64,000 nt of DNA from Crocinitomicaceae bacterium (GCA_020635955.1 JACJYW010000008.1:1-64000); one strand, 5' to 3'. Positions 17,518-27,212 are shown, numbered from the stretch's first letter. Numbers and translations: made by a program. Notes: generated by a model not told the origin, from the sequence alone.

Positions 17518-20307
17518 ATGAAAACACTTTTAACTCTTTTCTGTGTAGGATTAGTGTTGACCGCAAATGCACAATTGAATGTATCTGCCGTTTCCACTCC
17601 TTACACTATAAATTTTGATGTTTCGGTTTCTGACGTGATCAACGGTCAGTATGCCGGAGCTGGACTACAGCCATTTGCAACAGCAGGTGAATTAGATTCT
17701 GATGCCTGGGAAATTCTTGGTATGTCAGAGGGAGATTTCCTATTTGGAGCAACTAATAATACAGCAGCTTCTGATGCTGCCAGAGGACAATCACCGGGTG
17801 CTATAGGTACTGGTGGTCTTTATGCATTCGAAGTATTGACAGGTGATTATGCTTTTGGATTTCAACCTGGAGGTTCTGATGTTACACCTGGTGAGATTAC
17901 ATTAAAGATCCAAAACAATACAGGAGGCTATATTGGATCATTTGACGTAGCTTATGAAGCATGGCAAAACAATGATCAACCAAGAGCAAACTCTTTGAAT
18001 TTTTCGTATTCATATGATAACGTTGATTTCGTATCAGTTCCTGCTCTTGATTTTACTACAATAGAAGCTTTAGATGCTAACGGCTGGGTTTCTCAGAACA
18101 TGGCAGCAACTATCTCAGGATTGAGCATTCCTGCTGGTGATTTCTTCTATTTAAGATGGGAAACTGATGATGTTTCTGGATCTGGGATAAGAGATGAGAT
18201 TGCATTTGACGATTTTTCTTTAACTGCTTATGTGCAGCCTCCAACTGTAAATTTTGGAGATTTCTATTACAGAGTAAATGAAGATGGTGCTACGGTGAAT
18301 GTTGAATTGTCTTTAACTTCAAACAATGGTTCAACTTCTGCCATCAAGGTAAAAGCATTAACGGAAAGTACTGCGGGTATCATTGATTACATCATGGCAT
18401 CAGGTACAAGTTTTACCGGAACTACGGATGAAACAATCAACTTTACGATAAACATAAATGATGATGCTACAGCTGAAGCAACTGAATACATTGCTATTTA
18501 TTTAGAGGATTCTACTAATGGTGTTGCTGGTGAAGATTATGAAGCAATGGTTTATATTTTAGATAATGATTTCACGGCACCTGTTGCTTCTGAATCAATC
18601 CAATTGGAATTCATTGATAGTATTTATGTTCAAACTGGTGGTTCAGCAGAGATCTCTGCTTTTGACCCAACAACTAACAAATTATATACTGCTAATTCAA
18701 TCTTGAATTTTATTGAAGTATTTGATCTTTCAGATCCTTACGATATTTCATTGATCACTTCTCTAGATATTTCTTCATATGGAAACCTAAATTCAATTGA
18801 CGTATATAATGATACTGTGGCTATTGCTGTCGCCAATAGTACTGATAAAACGTTAGACGGATCAATCGTATTCTTCCAGGGAGACGGAACTCATTTGAAT
18901 ACAGTGACTGCTGGAGCAAATCCTGACATGGTTGTTTTTACACCAGATCACACAAAAGTACTTTCTGCAAACGAAGGAGAACCTAATGATGCCTATACAA
19001 CTGATCCTGAAGGAACAATTACTATTATCGATATCACTGCTGGTGTTGCTAATGCCGTAGCTACTCAGGTTAATTTCAACGCTTATGATTCTCAAATAGG
19101 AACCTTGAAAGCAAGTGGCGTAAGAATTTTTGGCCCGGGATCTTCTGTTTCTCAGGATTTTGAACCAGAATATATTACCATTGATGAGTCTTCTACAACA
19201 GCCTGGATCACTTTGCAGGAGAATAATGCAATTGCTGTGTTGAATATCGCAACGGCTACGATCACAGATATTTTCCCACTAGGAGTTAAGGATCACTCGC
19301 TACCAGGAAATGGACTAGATATCACCAATGATTCGGATACTATTCTAATCGCAAACTGGCCTGTATATGGAATGTATATGCCAGATGCCATTGCACATTA
19401 CTCTGTTGGTGGTAATACTTACCTTGTTACTGCTAATGAGGGTGATTCAAGAGATTACTCTGGTTATTCTGAAGAAGAAAGATTGAAGGATGTTGATCTT
19501 GAAGACACGGATTTTGGTCAATTCGAACATTTCTTAATGGTTAAAGAAAATGCTGGAAGAGTAAAGATCACTTCAGCAAATGGAGACAATGGAAATGACG
19601 GAGATTTTGATTCTGTATTCGTTTATGGTGGAAGATCATTCTCTATCTGGGATACGAATGGTAACCAGGTTTACGATTCAGGGGATGATTTTGAACAAAT
19701 ATTAGCGCAAGATGCTACCTGGAACCAGATCTTTAACTGTAGCAATGATAATGTAGATTTCAAAGACAGATCTGATGATAAGGGACCAGAGCCAGAAGGT
19801 GTTGCCGTTGGGGTAATTAATGACACGGTTTATGCTTTCATCACTTTAGAAAGAATGGGTGGAGTTATGGTGTACAATGTTACTAACCCTACTTCTCCAA
19901 TCTTTGTTCAATACATCAACAATAGAGCAATTGCTACTCCAACTGGAGATCTTGGACCTGAAGGGATCATTTTCATTGATAGCCTGAATTCTCCAATCGA
20001 TACGGCGTTAGTAGTTGTATCAAATGAGGTATCAGGAACGGTTTCAGTTTTCAAAGTTAATCAGTACTACATTCCTGATGTTACTGGTATTGATGAAGAA
20101 GTTGCAACAAACTTCATGATCTATCCTAACCCGGTTAAAGATGTATTATTCTTCAATGCAAAAACGGATGTTCAGATCTATGATCTTTCTGGGCAGTTGG
20201 TGTTGTCAGGGAATCAAACTGATAGAATTAATGTTGCCGAATTGACAAATGGTTTATACCTGATCAGAAATGCTGATGGTAATACCATGCGTTTCGTGAA
20301 GCAATAG
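17518..20307 (+). CDS. T9SS choice-of-anchor I protein with Calx-beta domain
   Basis: 929 residues from the ATG that opens a clean signal peptide (MKTLLTLFCVGLVLTANAQ). An N-terminal ~220-residue beta domain is followed by a Calx-beta domain (~240-355; acidic INDDATAE... and a YILDND end). The choice-of-anchor I propeller-like domain spans ~357-850, with the signature segments SANEGEPND, FGPGSSVSQDFEPEY, ITLQENNA, ANEGDSRDY and GPEPEGVAVG. A T9SS sorting domain ends the chain (MIYPNPVKDVLFFN, ...MRFVKQ). The family is related to secreted phosphatase or esterase-like surface proteins, but no catalytic role is established. It is a single-gene transcript bounded by its own promoter and terminator. 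Confidence 0.9.
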   Translation: MKTLLTLFCVGLVLTANAQLNVSAVSTPYTINFDVSVSDVINGQYAGAGLQPFATAGELDSDAWEILGMSEGDFLFGATNNTAASDAARGQSPGAIGTGGLYAFEVLTGDYAFGFQPGGSDVTPGEITLKIQNNTGGYIGSFDVAYEAWQNNDQPRANSLNFSYSYDNVDFVSVPALDFTTIEALDANGWVSQNMAATISGLSIPAGDFFYLRWETDDVSGSGIRDEIAFDDFSLTAYVQPPTVNFGDFYYRVNEDGATVNVELSLTSNNGSTSAIKVKALTESTAGIIDYIMASGTSFTGTTDETINFTININDDATAEATEYIAIYLEDSTNGVAGEDYEAMVYILDNDFTAPVASESIQLEFIDSIYVQTGGSAEISAFDPTTNKLYTANSILNFIEVFDLSDPYDISLITSLDISSYGNLNSIDVYNDTVAIAVANSTDKTLDGSIVFFQGDGTHLNTVTAGANPDMVVFTPDHTKVLSANEGEPNDAYTTDPEGTITIIDITAGVANAVATQVNFNAYDSQIGTLKASGVRIFGPGSSVSQDFEPEYITIDESSTTAWITLQENNAIAVLNIATATITDIFPLGVKDHSLPGNGLDITNDSDTILIANWPVYGMYMPDAIAHYSVGGNTYLVTANEGDSRDYSGYSEEERLKDVDLEDTDFGQFEHFLMVKENAGRVKITSANGDNGNDGDFDSVFVYGGRSFSIWDTNGNQVYDSGDDFEQILAQDATWNQIFNCSNDNVDFKDRSDDKGPEPEGVAVGVINDTVYAFITLERMGGVMVYNVTNPTSPIFVQYINNRAIATPTGDLGPEGIIFIDSLNSPIDTALVVVSNEVSGTVSVFKVNQYYIPDVTGIDEEVATNFMIYPNPVKDVLFFNAKTDVQIYDLSGQLVLSGNQTDRINVAELTNGLYLIRNADGNTMRFVKQ

Positions 20308-20325
20308 TCAAAATATTAAATTAGC

Positions 20326-20360
20326 AAAAAGGTCGTCTCAATTTGGGGCGGCCTTTTTTT
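20326..20360 (+). terminator. Rho-independent terminator
   Basis: The stem AAAAAGGTCGTC pairs with GGCGGCCTTTTT (two G-U pairs), followed by seven Ts, 18 bases after the stop of the choice-of-anchor I gene. Confidence 0.85.
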
Positions 20361-20432
20361 ATTGCCCATTCGCCAAAACCTAAATCGGTTTATGATGATG
20401 TAAATATCGCTTAGGTTGAAAAAAAAGCGATA

Positions 20433-20466
20433 TTGATGGAGTACAAAGGATGTGAGCATATCTTTG
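20433..20466 (+). promoter_or_regulatory. Promoter of the ChaN-like gene
   Basis: TTG (20433-20435) and TATCTTTG (20459-20466) are 23 bases apart, a good match to the Bacteroidota consensus. The -7 box lies inside a longer GTG-initiated frame, so translation must start at the later ATG. Confidence 0.65.
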
Positions 20467-20490
20467 CTGCATCACCATAAAACAAAAACT

Positions 20491-21399
20491 ATGAAACAGC
20501 TATTTACCTTGTTAGGATTCCTTTTCTTTTCAATCTCTTTGATAGCACAGGAGAGTAAAGTAGTGATCTCTAAGAAAGATTATGTGATCTACTCTAGTAA
20601 AACAGGAAAACAAATTAAACCTGAAGAGATCATTGAAGACTTGAAAGATACAGATGTACTTTTCTTTGGAGAAGAACACAATGATTCAGTGGGCCATCAA
20701 CTGCAACTCATGCTTTTTGAAATGATGTTTAAATCATTTGCTGATAAGGCTGTGATCTCCATGGAGATGTTTGACCGTGATGTTCAATACATCATGGATG
20801 AATATCTGGCGGGATTGACAAAACAATCATATTTCTATAAAGATTCAAGAAAATGGTCTAACTATAAAGATTATGAACCTATGATCGAGTTTGCAAAAGC
20901 AAATGGCTTAGATGTGATTTGTGCCAACGCTCCTTTCAGATATGTGAATGTGGCCACCAGCAAAGGCATTGAAGGATTGATGAAATTGTCAGATCAGGCT
21001 AAAAAGGCGTTAGCACCACTACCATATAACCTGGCAGATGGTCCATATAAAGATAAACTGAATGCCATGATGGGACATGACCCATCTAAACCAGATTCAA
21101 AACCTGCCTATGATATGATCCCTGGGCAATCTTTATGGGACGCTACTATGGCGTATTCAATTTATGAAAAGAAAAAAGCTCGTCCAGATGCTAAGATCTT
21201 GCACCTAAATGGACGTTTTCACACAGATGAATATTACGGGATTGTTCAACGATTGAAAGAATATGATCCAAACATTAAAGTATTAGTTATTTCATTAGAC
21301 GGAAGTGCAGAGAATTATCCAAAAGTGAAAGTGGATGATTACAAACAAAACGGAGACTATCTGATCTTTACAGATCCGTCGGTAGCCAAATCATACTAG
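20491..21399 (+). CDS. ChaN-family haem-binding-like protein
   Basis: 302 residues with a Sec signal peptide (MKQLFTLLGFLFFSISLIAQ); no lipobox cysteine. The mature part matches the ChaN / 'haem-binding uptake, Tiki superfamily' fold: FGEEHND near the start, SMEMFDRDVQ, DYEPMIEFAKANGLDVICAN and NGRFHTDEYYG near the end. The family includes periplasmic or outer-membrane iron-regulated haem-binding proteins and Tiki-type metalloproteases; the two-Glu/His pattern (GEEH...) is kept. Haem binding here is inference. It is monocistronic and ends at a long hairpin repeat. Confidence 0.8.
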   Translation: MKQLFTLLGFLFFSISLIAQESKVVISKKDYVIYSSKTGKQIKPEEIIEDLKDTDVLFFGEEHNDSVGHQLQLMLFEMMFKSFADKAVISMEMFDRDVQYIMDEYLAGLTKQSYFYKDSRKWSNYKDYEPMIEFAKANGLDVICANAPFRYVNVATSKGIEGLMKLSDQAKKALAPLPYNLADGPYKDKLNAMMGHDPSKPDSKPAYDMIPGQSLWDATMAYSIYEKKKARPDAKILHLNGRFHTDEYYGIVQRLKEYDPNIKVLVISLDGSAENYPKVKVDDYKQNGDYLIFTDPSVAKSY

Positions 21400-21407
21400 A
21401 ATTAGTT

Positions 21408-21545
21408 GTCATTTCGAGCGTAGTCGAGAAACGTAAGTTCGACAAGGTCAAATCTTCAGACTTTCTTGCACATTTAGTCTGAAGATTTGACTTCGCCGAA
21501 CACGTGTTTCTCCTTACTTTGCCTTGATGGAGCGGTCGAAATGAC
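21408..21545. repeat. Intergenic inverted-repeat element (GTCATTTCGA family)
   Basis: The ends are perfect 10-bp inverted repeats (GTCATTTCGA / TCGAAATGAC). Inside is a perfect 15-bp inverted repeat, GTCAAATCTTCAGAC (21447-21461) and GTCTGAAGATTTGAC (21477-21491). The whole folds as one long hairpin between two convergent genes. A degraded relative is at 47533-47653. It has no coding content and resembles REP-like palindromes. Confidence 0.75.
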
Positions 21546-21554
21546 ATTTAGGGT

Positions 21555-22013
21555 TTAATCTTTTGTCCCAATTCCGTTATGGACATAAACATCACCTGAA
21601 GTTGAATAAGTGATGGCTGAATTTGCCAGATCTCCTGTTCCGGTAGTATAGTATGGTCCGTCAACTTGCTGATAGAACACAGTGAACCCGGTACCATTCA
21701 TACCGCAGTAATAATCATCCCCATCTCCCCAAAGATTCTTTAAAAGCAAAGTATCAGAGGACGTTCCGCCTGTTGTAATGTTCAGTGTATAAGTGGTTGC
21801 ATGATCGAAAGCACCAAGAACAAGGAAAGTATCCAATACAGTATAAGTTCCTAAATAAGGCTCTCTTGGATCTGGTTCAGGATAAATACAACTTCCGTCA
21901 CTGGTTTTTGCTTCAGGATCATAATTGGTTGCTGTATCATCTAAACACCCTTCTTTTTTGCAGGATAAGGTTATCATACTACAACCCAGAATTAATAGAG
22001 ATAGTTTCTTCAT
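21555..22013 (-). CDS. Small lipoprotein with a CxDxxATNYDPxA motif
   Basis: The start is placed at MKKLSLL, giving a lipoprotein signal with cysteine in MITLSC; the frame extends 14 codons further upstream without need. After the Cys come KKEGCLDDTATNYDPEA and SDGSC, a short Cys-paired acidic motif common in secreted Bacteroidota proteins. The rest (~100 aa) is beta-rich with a few aromatic residues and no domain I recognise. The KKEG after the lipid Cys may act as a surface-export signal. It lies 42 bp after the hydroxylase gene on the same strand. Confidence 0.75.
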   Translation of the reverse strand: MKKLSLLILGCSMITLSCKKEGCLDDTATNYDPEAKTSDGSCIYPEPDPREPYLGTYTVLDTFLVLGAFDHATTYTLNITTGGTSSDTLLLKNLWGDGDDYYCGMNGTGFTVFYQQVDGPYYTTGTGDLANSAITYSTSGDVYVHNGIGTKD

Positions 22014-22055
22014 GACATAATGATATGTCACTAAAGGTAAAGAATTTATGCTCAA

Positions 22056-22949
22056 TTATTCCTCATCCGGTGTTTTGCCGAATCCTGAAAAGATCAATCC
22101 AAAGAATTTTTTAGGATACTTCTCTATCTTATCAAATCCAAGTGGAATGTCTCTACCATCAGAAGGAATATAATTAGTTCTGAAAATGTAATCCCAAATA
22201 CTCAAAGTGATTCCAAAATTCATTCCATGTGGATGCTCCTTTGGTAATTCCTTGGCGTGATGCCAGATGTGCATTTTTGGATTATTCAATATATACTTTA
22301 AAGGACCATAATCCAGAGCAATATTGGCATGATTCAAATGCCCTATGGCAATATTGAAATAGAATACGATATAAGCCATTTCAGGTGTAAAGCCTCCAAT
22401 CAGCATTACGGCAATATATTTCATTGGCGTATAGAATACATTTTCCATCCAGTGATATCTCAAATGTGCAGCAAATCCCATTTGCTTAACGGAATGGTGC
22501 ACCTTGTGGAAACGCCATAGCCAATTAAAACGGTGCAATAGTACGTGTGTGAACCATTGAATAAAATCTGTAGCCAGGAAAAAGATCAGCAACTGTGCCC
22601 AAATAGGGAAATGAGACATATCCAACAAAGCAAATTTGCTAATGTCTCCTCCAACTATTTCTTGAAAGAAAGTGGCAGTGACATTTGAAAAGGCCATGAA
22701 AATGATCAATTTGAATATGTAGAAATTGAAGAACATGAAAAAGGCATCCATCCAAAAGTCCTTCCTTATTCTAGGTTGATCCTTTCTCCAGGGAAAAGCT
22801 ATTTCTAGTCCCCATACTACAAGAGATAAAACTACAAGTAGCCAAAAATAATTGACATACCAGGGGTCAACCTGAAATGTGATCTCGTTCCATGTATAAG
22901 TCGCAAAATCTTTAAAAGATTGAACGAATATCTCTCCATAATTTGCCAT
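22056..22949 (-). CDS. Fatty acid hydroxylase / sterol desaturase family membrane enzyme
   Basis: 297 residues with about four to five membrane helices (near 32-50, 65-88, 113-133, 178-205). The di-iron histidine clusters are all present: HVLLH at 135-139, HKVHH at 148-152 and HIWHH at 227-231, with a further N-H pair at 206-207. The family oxidises lipids in the membrane using O2 (C-5 sterol desaturase, carotenoid or fatty acid hydroxylases). The substrate cannot be told; hopanoid, ether-lipid or fatty acid are options. It is transcribed divergently from kbl. Confidence 0.88.
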   Translation of the reverse strand: MANYGEIFVQSFKDFATYTWNEITFQVDPWYVNYFWLLVVLSLVVWGLEIAFPWRKDQPRIRKDFWMDAFFMFFNFYIFKLIIFMAFSNVTATFFQEIVGGDISKFALLDMSHFPIWAQLLIFFLATDFIQWFTHVLLHRFNWLWRFHKVHHSVKQMGFAAHLRYHWMENVFYTPMKYIAVMLIGGFTPEMAYIVFYFNIAIGHLNHANIALDYGPLKYILNNPKMHIWHHAKELPKEHPHGMNFGITLSIWDYIFRTNYIPSDGRDIPLGFDKIEKYPKKFFGLIFSGFGKTPDEE

Positions 22950-22972
22950 GATACAGCCTTTTTAAACTCTAT

Positions 22973-22980
22973 CAAAGATA
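22973..22980 (-). promoter_or_regulatory. -7 box of the hydroxylase gene
   Basis: CAAAGATA on the plus strand reads TATCTTTG on the minus strand, 23 bases before the ATG. It lies only 15 bases from the opposing kbl box. Confidence 0.55.
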
Positions 22981-22995
22981 TAATATAAGAACGGT

Positions 22996-23003
22996 TATAT
23001 TTG
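22996..23003 (+). promoter_or_regulatory. -7 box of kbl
   Basis: TATATTTG fits TAnnTTTG, 49 bases before the kbl start. Its upstream region overlaps the opposing promoter of the hydroxylase gene. Confidence 0.5.
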
Positions 23004-23052
23004 TAACAGGCGTCACAGATGTAAAGCCGTGCATTTTCAAAATCATTGAGCT

Positions 23053-24243
23053 ATGTTAGGAAAACTACAACAACAATTACAGAATGAATTAGCTGAGATA
23101 AAATCAGCAGGATTATATAAAGAAGAAAGAATCATTATCACTCCACAAGGAGCTGAGGTTAAAGTAAGTACCGGTGAAGAAGTGATCATCATGTGCGCTA
23201 ACAACTATTTAGGTCTTTCTTCTCATCCAAAAGTAATTGAAGGTTCTAAAAGAGCATTGGATACGCATGGATACGGAATGTCATCTGTACGTTTCATTTG
23301 TGGAACGCAGGATATTCATAAAGAGCTAGAGAAAAAGATCGCAGACTTTTTGGGAATGGAAGATGCTATTCTTTATGCTGCTGCTTTTGATGCGAATGGG
23401 GGTGTATTTGAGCCTTTGTTTGGTGAAGAAGATGCCATTATTTCTGATGAACTGAATCACGCTTCAATTATTGATGGTGTGCGTTTATGTAAAGCAGCAA
23501 GATATCGCTACAAGAACTCCGATATGGCCGATCTTGAAGAGCAACTAAAAGCAGCCCAAAAGCATAGAAACAGAATAGTAGTGACTGATGGTGTATTCTC
23601 CATGGATGGTTATGTAGCTAAACTGAACGAGATCTGTGACCTGGCTGAAAAATATGATGCCCTGGTAATGGTGGACGATTCTCACGCTACCGGATTCATT
23701 GGTAGAACAGGAAGAGGAACACACGAACATCATAATGTAATGGGACGTGTTGATATCATTACTTCTACACTTGGTAAAGCATTAGGTGGAGCCATGGGTG
23801 GATTCACAGCTGCTAAAAAAGAAGTGGTGGATATGCTACGTCAACGTTCAAGACCATATTTATTTTCAAACTCATTATCTCCGGCAATTGTTGGAGCGGC
23901 TATAGAGGTATTTGACCTGCTAAGTTCAACAACTGAACTGAGAGATCGATTAGAAGAAAATACCAACTATTTCAAGGCCGGAATGAAGCGTATTGGACTT
24001 GAGATCCGAGAAGGTGATTCACCAATTGTACCGGTAATGTTGTATGATGCTCCTTTGGCCCAAAAATTCGCCAATCGTTTATTGGATGAAGGTGTTTATG
24101 CTATTGGATTCTTCTATCCGGTTGTTCCTAAAGGATTAGCTAGGATCAGAGTTCAATTATCTGCAGCTCATACCAAAGAACATCTGGATAAAGCTATTGC
24201 TGCTTTTGAAAAAGTAGGTAAAGAGTTAGGTGCGATAAAATAA
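23053..24243 (+). CDS. kbl: Glycine C-acetyltransferase (2-amino-3-ketobutyrate CoA ligase)
   Basis: 396 residues, a PLP-dependent alpha-oxoamine synthase that converts 2-amino-3-ketobutyrate and CoA to glycine and acetyl-CoA in threonine breakdown. Family marks are [25 protein letters not shown] (typical of Kbl and not of KAPA or ALA synthases), VDDSHATGF and the PLP-lysine in TLGKALGG (K242). Length is full. No threonine dehydrogenase gene is in the window. The downstream YdjC-like gene begins 65 bases later, with an imperfect box between, so it is probably separate. Confidence 0.93.
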   Translation: MLGKLQQQLQNELAEIKSAGLYKEERIIITPQGAEVKVSTGEEVIIMCANNYLGLSSHPKVIEGSKRALDTHGYGMSSVRFICGTQDIHKELEKKIADFLGMEDAILYAAAFDANGGVFEPLFGEEDAIISDELNHASIIDGVRLCKAARYRYKNSDMADLEEQLKAAQKHRNRIVVTDGVFSMDGYVAKLNEICDLAEKYDALVMVDDSHATGFIGRTGRGTHEHHNVMGRVDIITSTLGKALGGAMGGFTAAKKEVVDMLRQRSRPYLFSNSLSPAIVGAAIEVFDLLSSTTELRDRLEENTNYFKAGMKRIGLEIREGDSPIVPVMLYDAPLAQKFANRLLDEGVYAIGFFYPVVPKGLARIRVQLSAAHTKEHLDKAIAAFEKVGKELGAIK

Positions 24244-24308
24244 GCAGCTTTTCTTTCTTATTTCTTTGACACTGTTATCTTTAGATGACAGAACCATTTC
24301 CCTTTTGA

Positions 24309-25442
24309 ATGAATAATAAAGTCATCATTACTGCAGATGATTATGGTGTGTGTGATCGTATTGATCGCGGTATCGAAGCCGCTATTGCAGCCAATAAACT
24401 CACTTCGGTCTCTGCGATTATCACTCATGAAGATTCTCTTGAACGCGTTAAGCGTTTGTATGATCTGCAGCAGAAGAAAGCAAAAGAAGGTCAACCTTTC
24501 GGGATAGGATTGCACCTTTGTATTACCTCAGGTAAACCACAATCTCAATCATCAGTGGGTTCATTGGTAGCAAAGGATGGAAATTTTCATGAAGCATCTT
24601 ATTATCCTTTTGGAACAGCAAAGGCAGATCATTTAAAAGATGAGATCAAAGCGCAATTTGAAAAGATCTCAAAAGCCATTCCCATCAAAGAATTGGATCA
24701 TCTGACCAACCACCATGGCATAGTTTACTTTAAGCAAGATCTTTTTGAAGCTTTTGTGGATGTTGCGGCAGAACATAAAGTATCCGTGAGGAGTCCAATG
24801 TCATGGCATCCAAAGTTTAAAAAGTTCGAAGAATTACCTGATTTTGATGAGAATCCAATTGGAAATCCCACCATTAGACGAGGAATGAAAATTGGTGTTT
24901 GGCGCAAATTGGGACAGGTTTCATATGGTAATTTGGTGCGCAGAATGGAATATTCTGAAGAGAAAAAAGTGAACTATCCTGATGTTTTATGTGAATTCAT
25001 CTATGGGCAATGCACCCCAAAAAGGAATAATGGGGTTAAGGTAATGGAGCATGTTTTTCACCAATTTATGGATCCTGCTGACAGGGAAACAGAGAATAAA
25101 AACAGACCCAAAAAGGAGGAAATTGTGGTGGATAGAGTGGGTATTGCATTAGCCAATCAACATACCATAGACCAGGCTTACAGCAAGATCAAGAACGGTG
25201 GGGCAAATGGAAAACACGAAGTAGTTAGCCGATATGGATCTAAAAAATATACGGGAGATTTCTCAGTTGAATTGATGTTCCATTTAGCTGAAAGAAATGT
25301 GCCAACGCCTTCTGAAATTCACGGAATCAACATGGATTATTTCGTGAATCGAGAACACGAACTGGATGCCTTGCTTGCCATAGATCTGGAGAAGTTCAAA
25401 AACAAATTGAAATTAAGTTATATCCCTTATAAAGACCTTTAA
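24309..25442 (+). CDS. YdjC/ChbG-like carbohydrate deacetylase
   Basis: 377 residues. The N-terminus IITADDYG (D10, D11) provides the catalytic base and metal-binding Asp of the YdjC fold; GLHLCIT and DHLTNHHG contribute the metal histidines. The end (EIHGINMDYFVNREHELDALL) also fits the family. YdjC-type enzymes remove acetyl groups from N-acetylated sugars such as chitobiose or hopanoid-linked glucosamine; no substrate can be assigned. No signal peptide, so cytoplasmic. It begins a tight three-gene unit, with two bases to the next gene. Confidence 0.85.
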   Translation: MNNKVIITADDYGVCDRIDRGIEAAIAANKLTSVSAIITHEDSLERVKRLYDLQQKKAKEGQPFGIGLHLCITSGKPQSQSSVGSLVAKDGNFHEASYYPFGTAKADHLKDEIKAQFEKISKAIPIKELDHLTNHHGIVYFKQDLFEAFVDVAAEHKVSVRSPMSWHPKFKKFEELPDFDENPIGNPTIRRGMKIGVWRKLGQVSYGNLVRRMEYSEEKKVNYPDVLCEFIYGQCTPKRNNGVKVMEHVFHQFMDPADRETENKNRPKKEEIVVDRVGIALANQHTIDQAYSKIKNGGANGKHEVVSRYGSKKYTGDFSVELMFHLAERNVPTPSEIHGINMDYFVNREHELDALLAIDLEKFKNKLKLSYIPYKDL

Positions 25443-25444
25443 TT

Positions 25445-26185
25445 ATGAATAATCAGGTAGATCTCTTCGATCATTTTATTCAGGTGACCTTCATTTTACT
25501 GATCCTTAGTATGATCACGGAGAAGATCACCAATTTCATCAAACTCAACTTTCCGGATAACAAGCTAAAAAAGGCTTTCAATTGGGATATTAAATTGAGC
25601 AATAATGCCTCAATGGAGGATTATGAAGATGTTGCCAAGAATAAGAAGAACAGAGAGATCCAAACTTTGGCAACCATTATTGGTGTAGCCATTGCCTATG
25701 GATGTAGAGCCAATATTTTCCGGATCTATGATACCGATTTTGAAATGGGATGGCTAAGTTCAGAGATCAGTGCCGATTATTTCAAAAGACACCTGTTGTC
25801 AGATTTCTTTGGTTGTGGATTAACAGGATTATTTCTGAGTTTAGGATCTAAGTTCTTTCATGATCTATTAGGGCTTTTACTTGAATCTAAAAACCTGAAG
25901 AGAAAATTAACCGACAGAGAAGGGGTGAGTAATCTTCAAACCATTGATGAAGTGGACAAATACATTGCTGAGGTTGAACCTATTGTCGTAGAAAGTCATT
26001 TGAATCAATATTTAAGAACCATTCCGGCGTTTCAGCATTTTGAGTACTCTGAAACAGATGATGCGGCAGATGTTTATTTGGGAGAGATATCAGAGGATGA
26101 GTTGCATAATTTACAGCCCATGATCTCTGTACCTTTAGCAAATAAAACCACTAAACAAGTGGCACTTAACTATATTTTGATCTGA
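25445..26185 (+). CDS. Uncharacterised membrane protein
   Basis: 246 residues that I do not recognise. Hydrophobic segments near 10-30, 75-92 and 115-148 suggest two or three membrane helices; the first is followed by a basic KITNFIKLNFPDNKLKK stretch. The C-terminal ~90 residues are soluble and acidic (ETDDAADVYLGEISEDEL). Spacing of two bases before and one base after ties it to the YdjC-like and AlkD-like genes, so all three are surely cotranscribed. Confidence 0.75.
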   Translation: MNNQVDLFDHFIQVTFILLILSMITEKITNFIKLNFPDNKLKKAFNWDIKLSNNASMEDYEDVAKNKKNREIQTLATIIGVAIAYGCRANIFRIYDTDFEMGWLSSEISADYFKRHLLSDFFGCGLTGLFLSLGSKFFHDLLGLLLESKNLKRKLTDREGVSNLQTIDEVDKYIAEVEPIVVESHLNQYLRTIPAFQHFEYSETDDAADVYLGEISEDELHNLQPMISVPLANKTTKQVALNYILI

Positions 26186-26186
26186 T

Positions 26187-26855
26187 ATGTACGACAAGAT
26201 CATCAGCACTTACACAAAGCTGGGGAATCCAGAATTAGCAGTAGGAATGAAAGCCTATATGCGAGATCAGTTTGATTTCTTCGGTGTAAAATCACCTGAT
26301 CGTAAAGAGATCAATAAAGTATTCTTCAAAGAAGTAAAGCTCCTTTCAAGAGATGAAGTATTTGAACTCACAAAGAAGCTTTGGGAACGGCCAGAGCGTG
26401 AGATGCATTATCTGGGTCAGGAACTAATGGATAAAGTAGGGAAAAAGGTGATCACCAATAAAGCGGACATCAAATTCCTGGAGTATTTGATCCTCAATAA
26501 TTCCTGGTGGGATACAGTAGATTTTGTAGCGCCACGTCTAATGAAAACCTACTTTGAAAAATTTCCGGAAGAACGAAATAAGAAAGTAGATGAATGGATA
26601 GCTTCCGATAATATCTGGCTGAAAAGAAGTGCTTTGCTCATCCATTTAAAAATGGCAAATAAGGTGGATCTTCCTTATATGTTTGAAACCATTTTAAGGT
26701 TGAATGGCACCAAAGAATTCTTTATTAATAAAGCAATTGGATGGGTGTTGCGTGAGCATTCTAAAAAGCACAAAGTTGAAATACAAAAATTCATAGATGC
26801 GCACGGAAAGGAACTGTCTAACCTATCCTTCAAAGAAGGAACAAAGTATCTATGA
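26187..26855 (+). CDS. AlkD-like DNA alkylation repair protein
   Basis: 222 residues, all-helical, with HEAT-like repeats. The segments WERPEREMHYLGQE, NSWWDTVDFVA, WIASDNIWLKRSALL and the C-terminal AIGWVLREHSKKHK match the AlkC/AlkD DNA glycosylase family, which excises positively charged alkylated bases such as 7-methylguanine and 3-methyladenine. The catalytic Asp/Trp patch (WWDTVD) is present. It is last in the operon and overlaps the convergent response regulator stop by six bases. Confidence 0.88.
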   Translation: MYDKIISTYTKLGNPELAVGMKAYMRDQFDFFGVKSPDRKEINKVFFKEVKLLSRDEVFELTKKLWERPEREMHYLGQELMDKVGKKVITNKADIKFLEYLILNNSWWDTVDFVAPRLMKTYFEKFPEERNKKVDEWIASDNIWLKRSALLIHLKMANKVDLPYMFETILRLNGTKEFFINKAIGWVLREHSKKHKVEIQKFIDAHGKELSNLSFKEGTKYL

Positions 26856-27212
26856 TAAAGCTTTCTCTATAGTGTCCAGCAATTTCTCAATTTGAAATGG
26901 CTTGGTAATAAAGAACTCAATTCCTCTTTTTCTGGCTTCTTCAATTTCTTTTGGCTCAACACTGGCACTCATAAATACGAAAGGAATCGATTTCGTTTTT
27001 TCACTTTGTTTGGCAGCATGAAGCACATCATAGCCTGTCATGTTAGGCATAAGGATATCACAAAGGATAAGATCTACTTCGTTTTGTTCCATCATGAAAA
27101 TCCCATCTCTACCATCTGGGGCTGAGATCACTTCATAATCATGAAGCTCAAGTACTTCGGAGGTATTATCACGGATCTCCTCATTATCTTCAATAACCAG
27201 GATCTTTTTCAT
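26850..27212 (-). CDS. Single-domain response regulator (CheY-like)
   Basis: 120 residues containing only a receiver domain. The acidic pair is E8-D9 (ILVIEDN), the phosphoacceptor Asp is D52 in LILCDILMPNMTG, the conserved Ser/Thr is in FVFMSAS, and the lysine is K104 in FFITKPF. No output domain is attached, so it must signal by protein contact or within a phosphorelay. No histidine kinase is nearby; it is an orphan regulator. The gene is convergent with the AlkD-like gene. Confidence 0.92.
   Translation of the reverse strand: MKKILVIEDNEEIRDNTSEVLELHDYEVISAPDGRDGIFMMEQNEVDLILCDILMPNMTGYDVLHAAKQSEKTKSIPFVFMSASVEPKEIEEARKRGIEFFITKPFQIEKLLDTIEKALS

Noticed and set aside
24275..24282. TATCTTTA box before the YdjC-like gene
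   Set aside because: It differs from TAnnTTTG in the last base and has no -33 partner, so I do not call a promoter.
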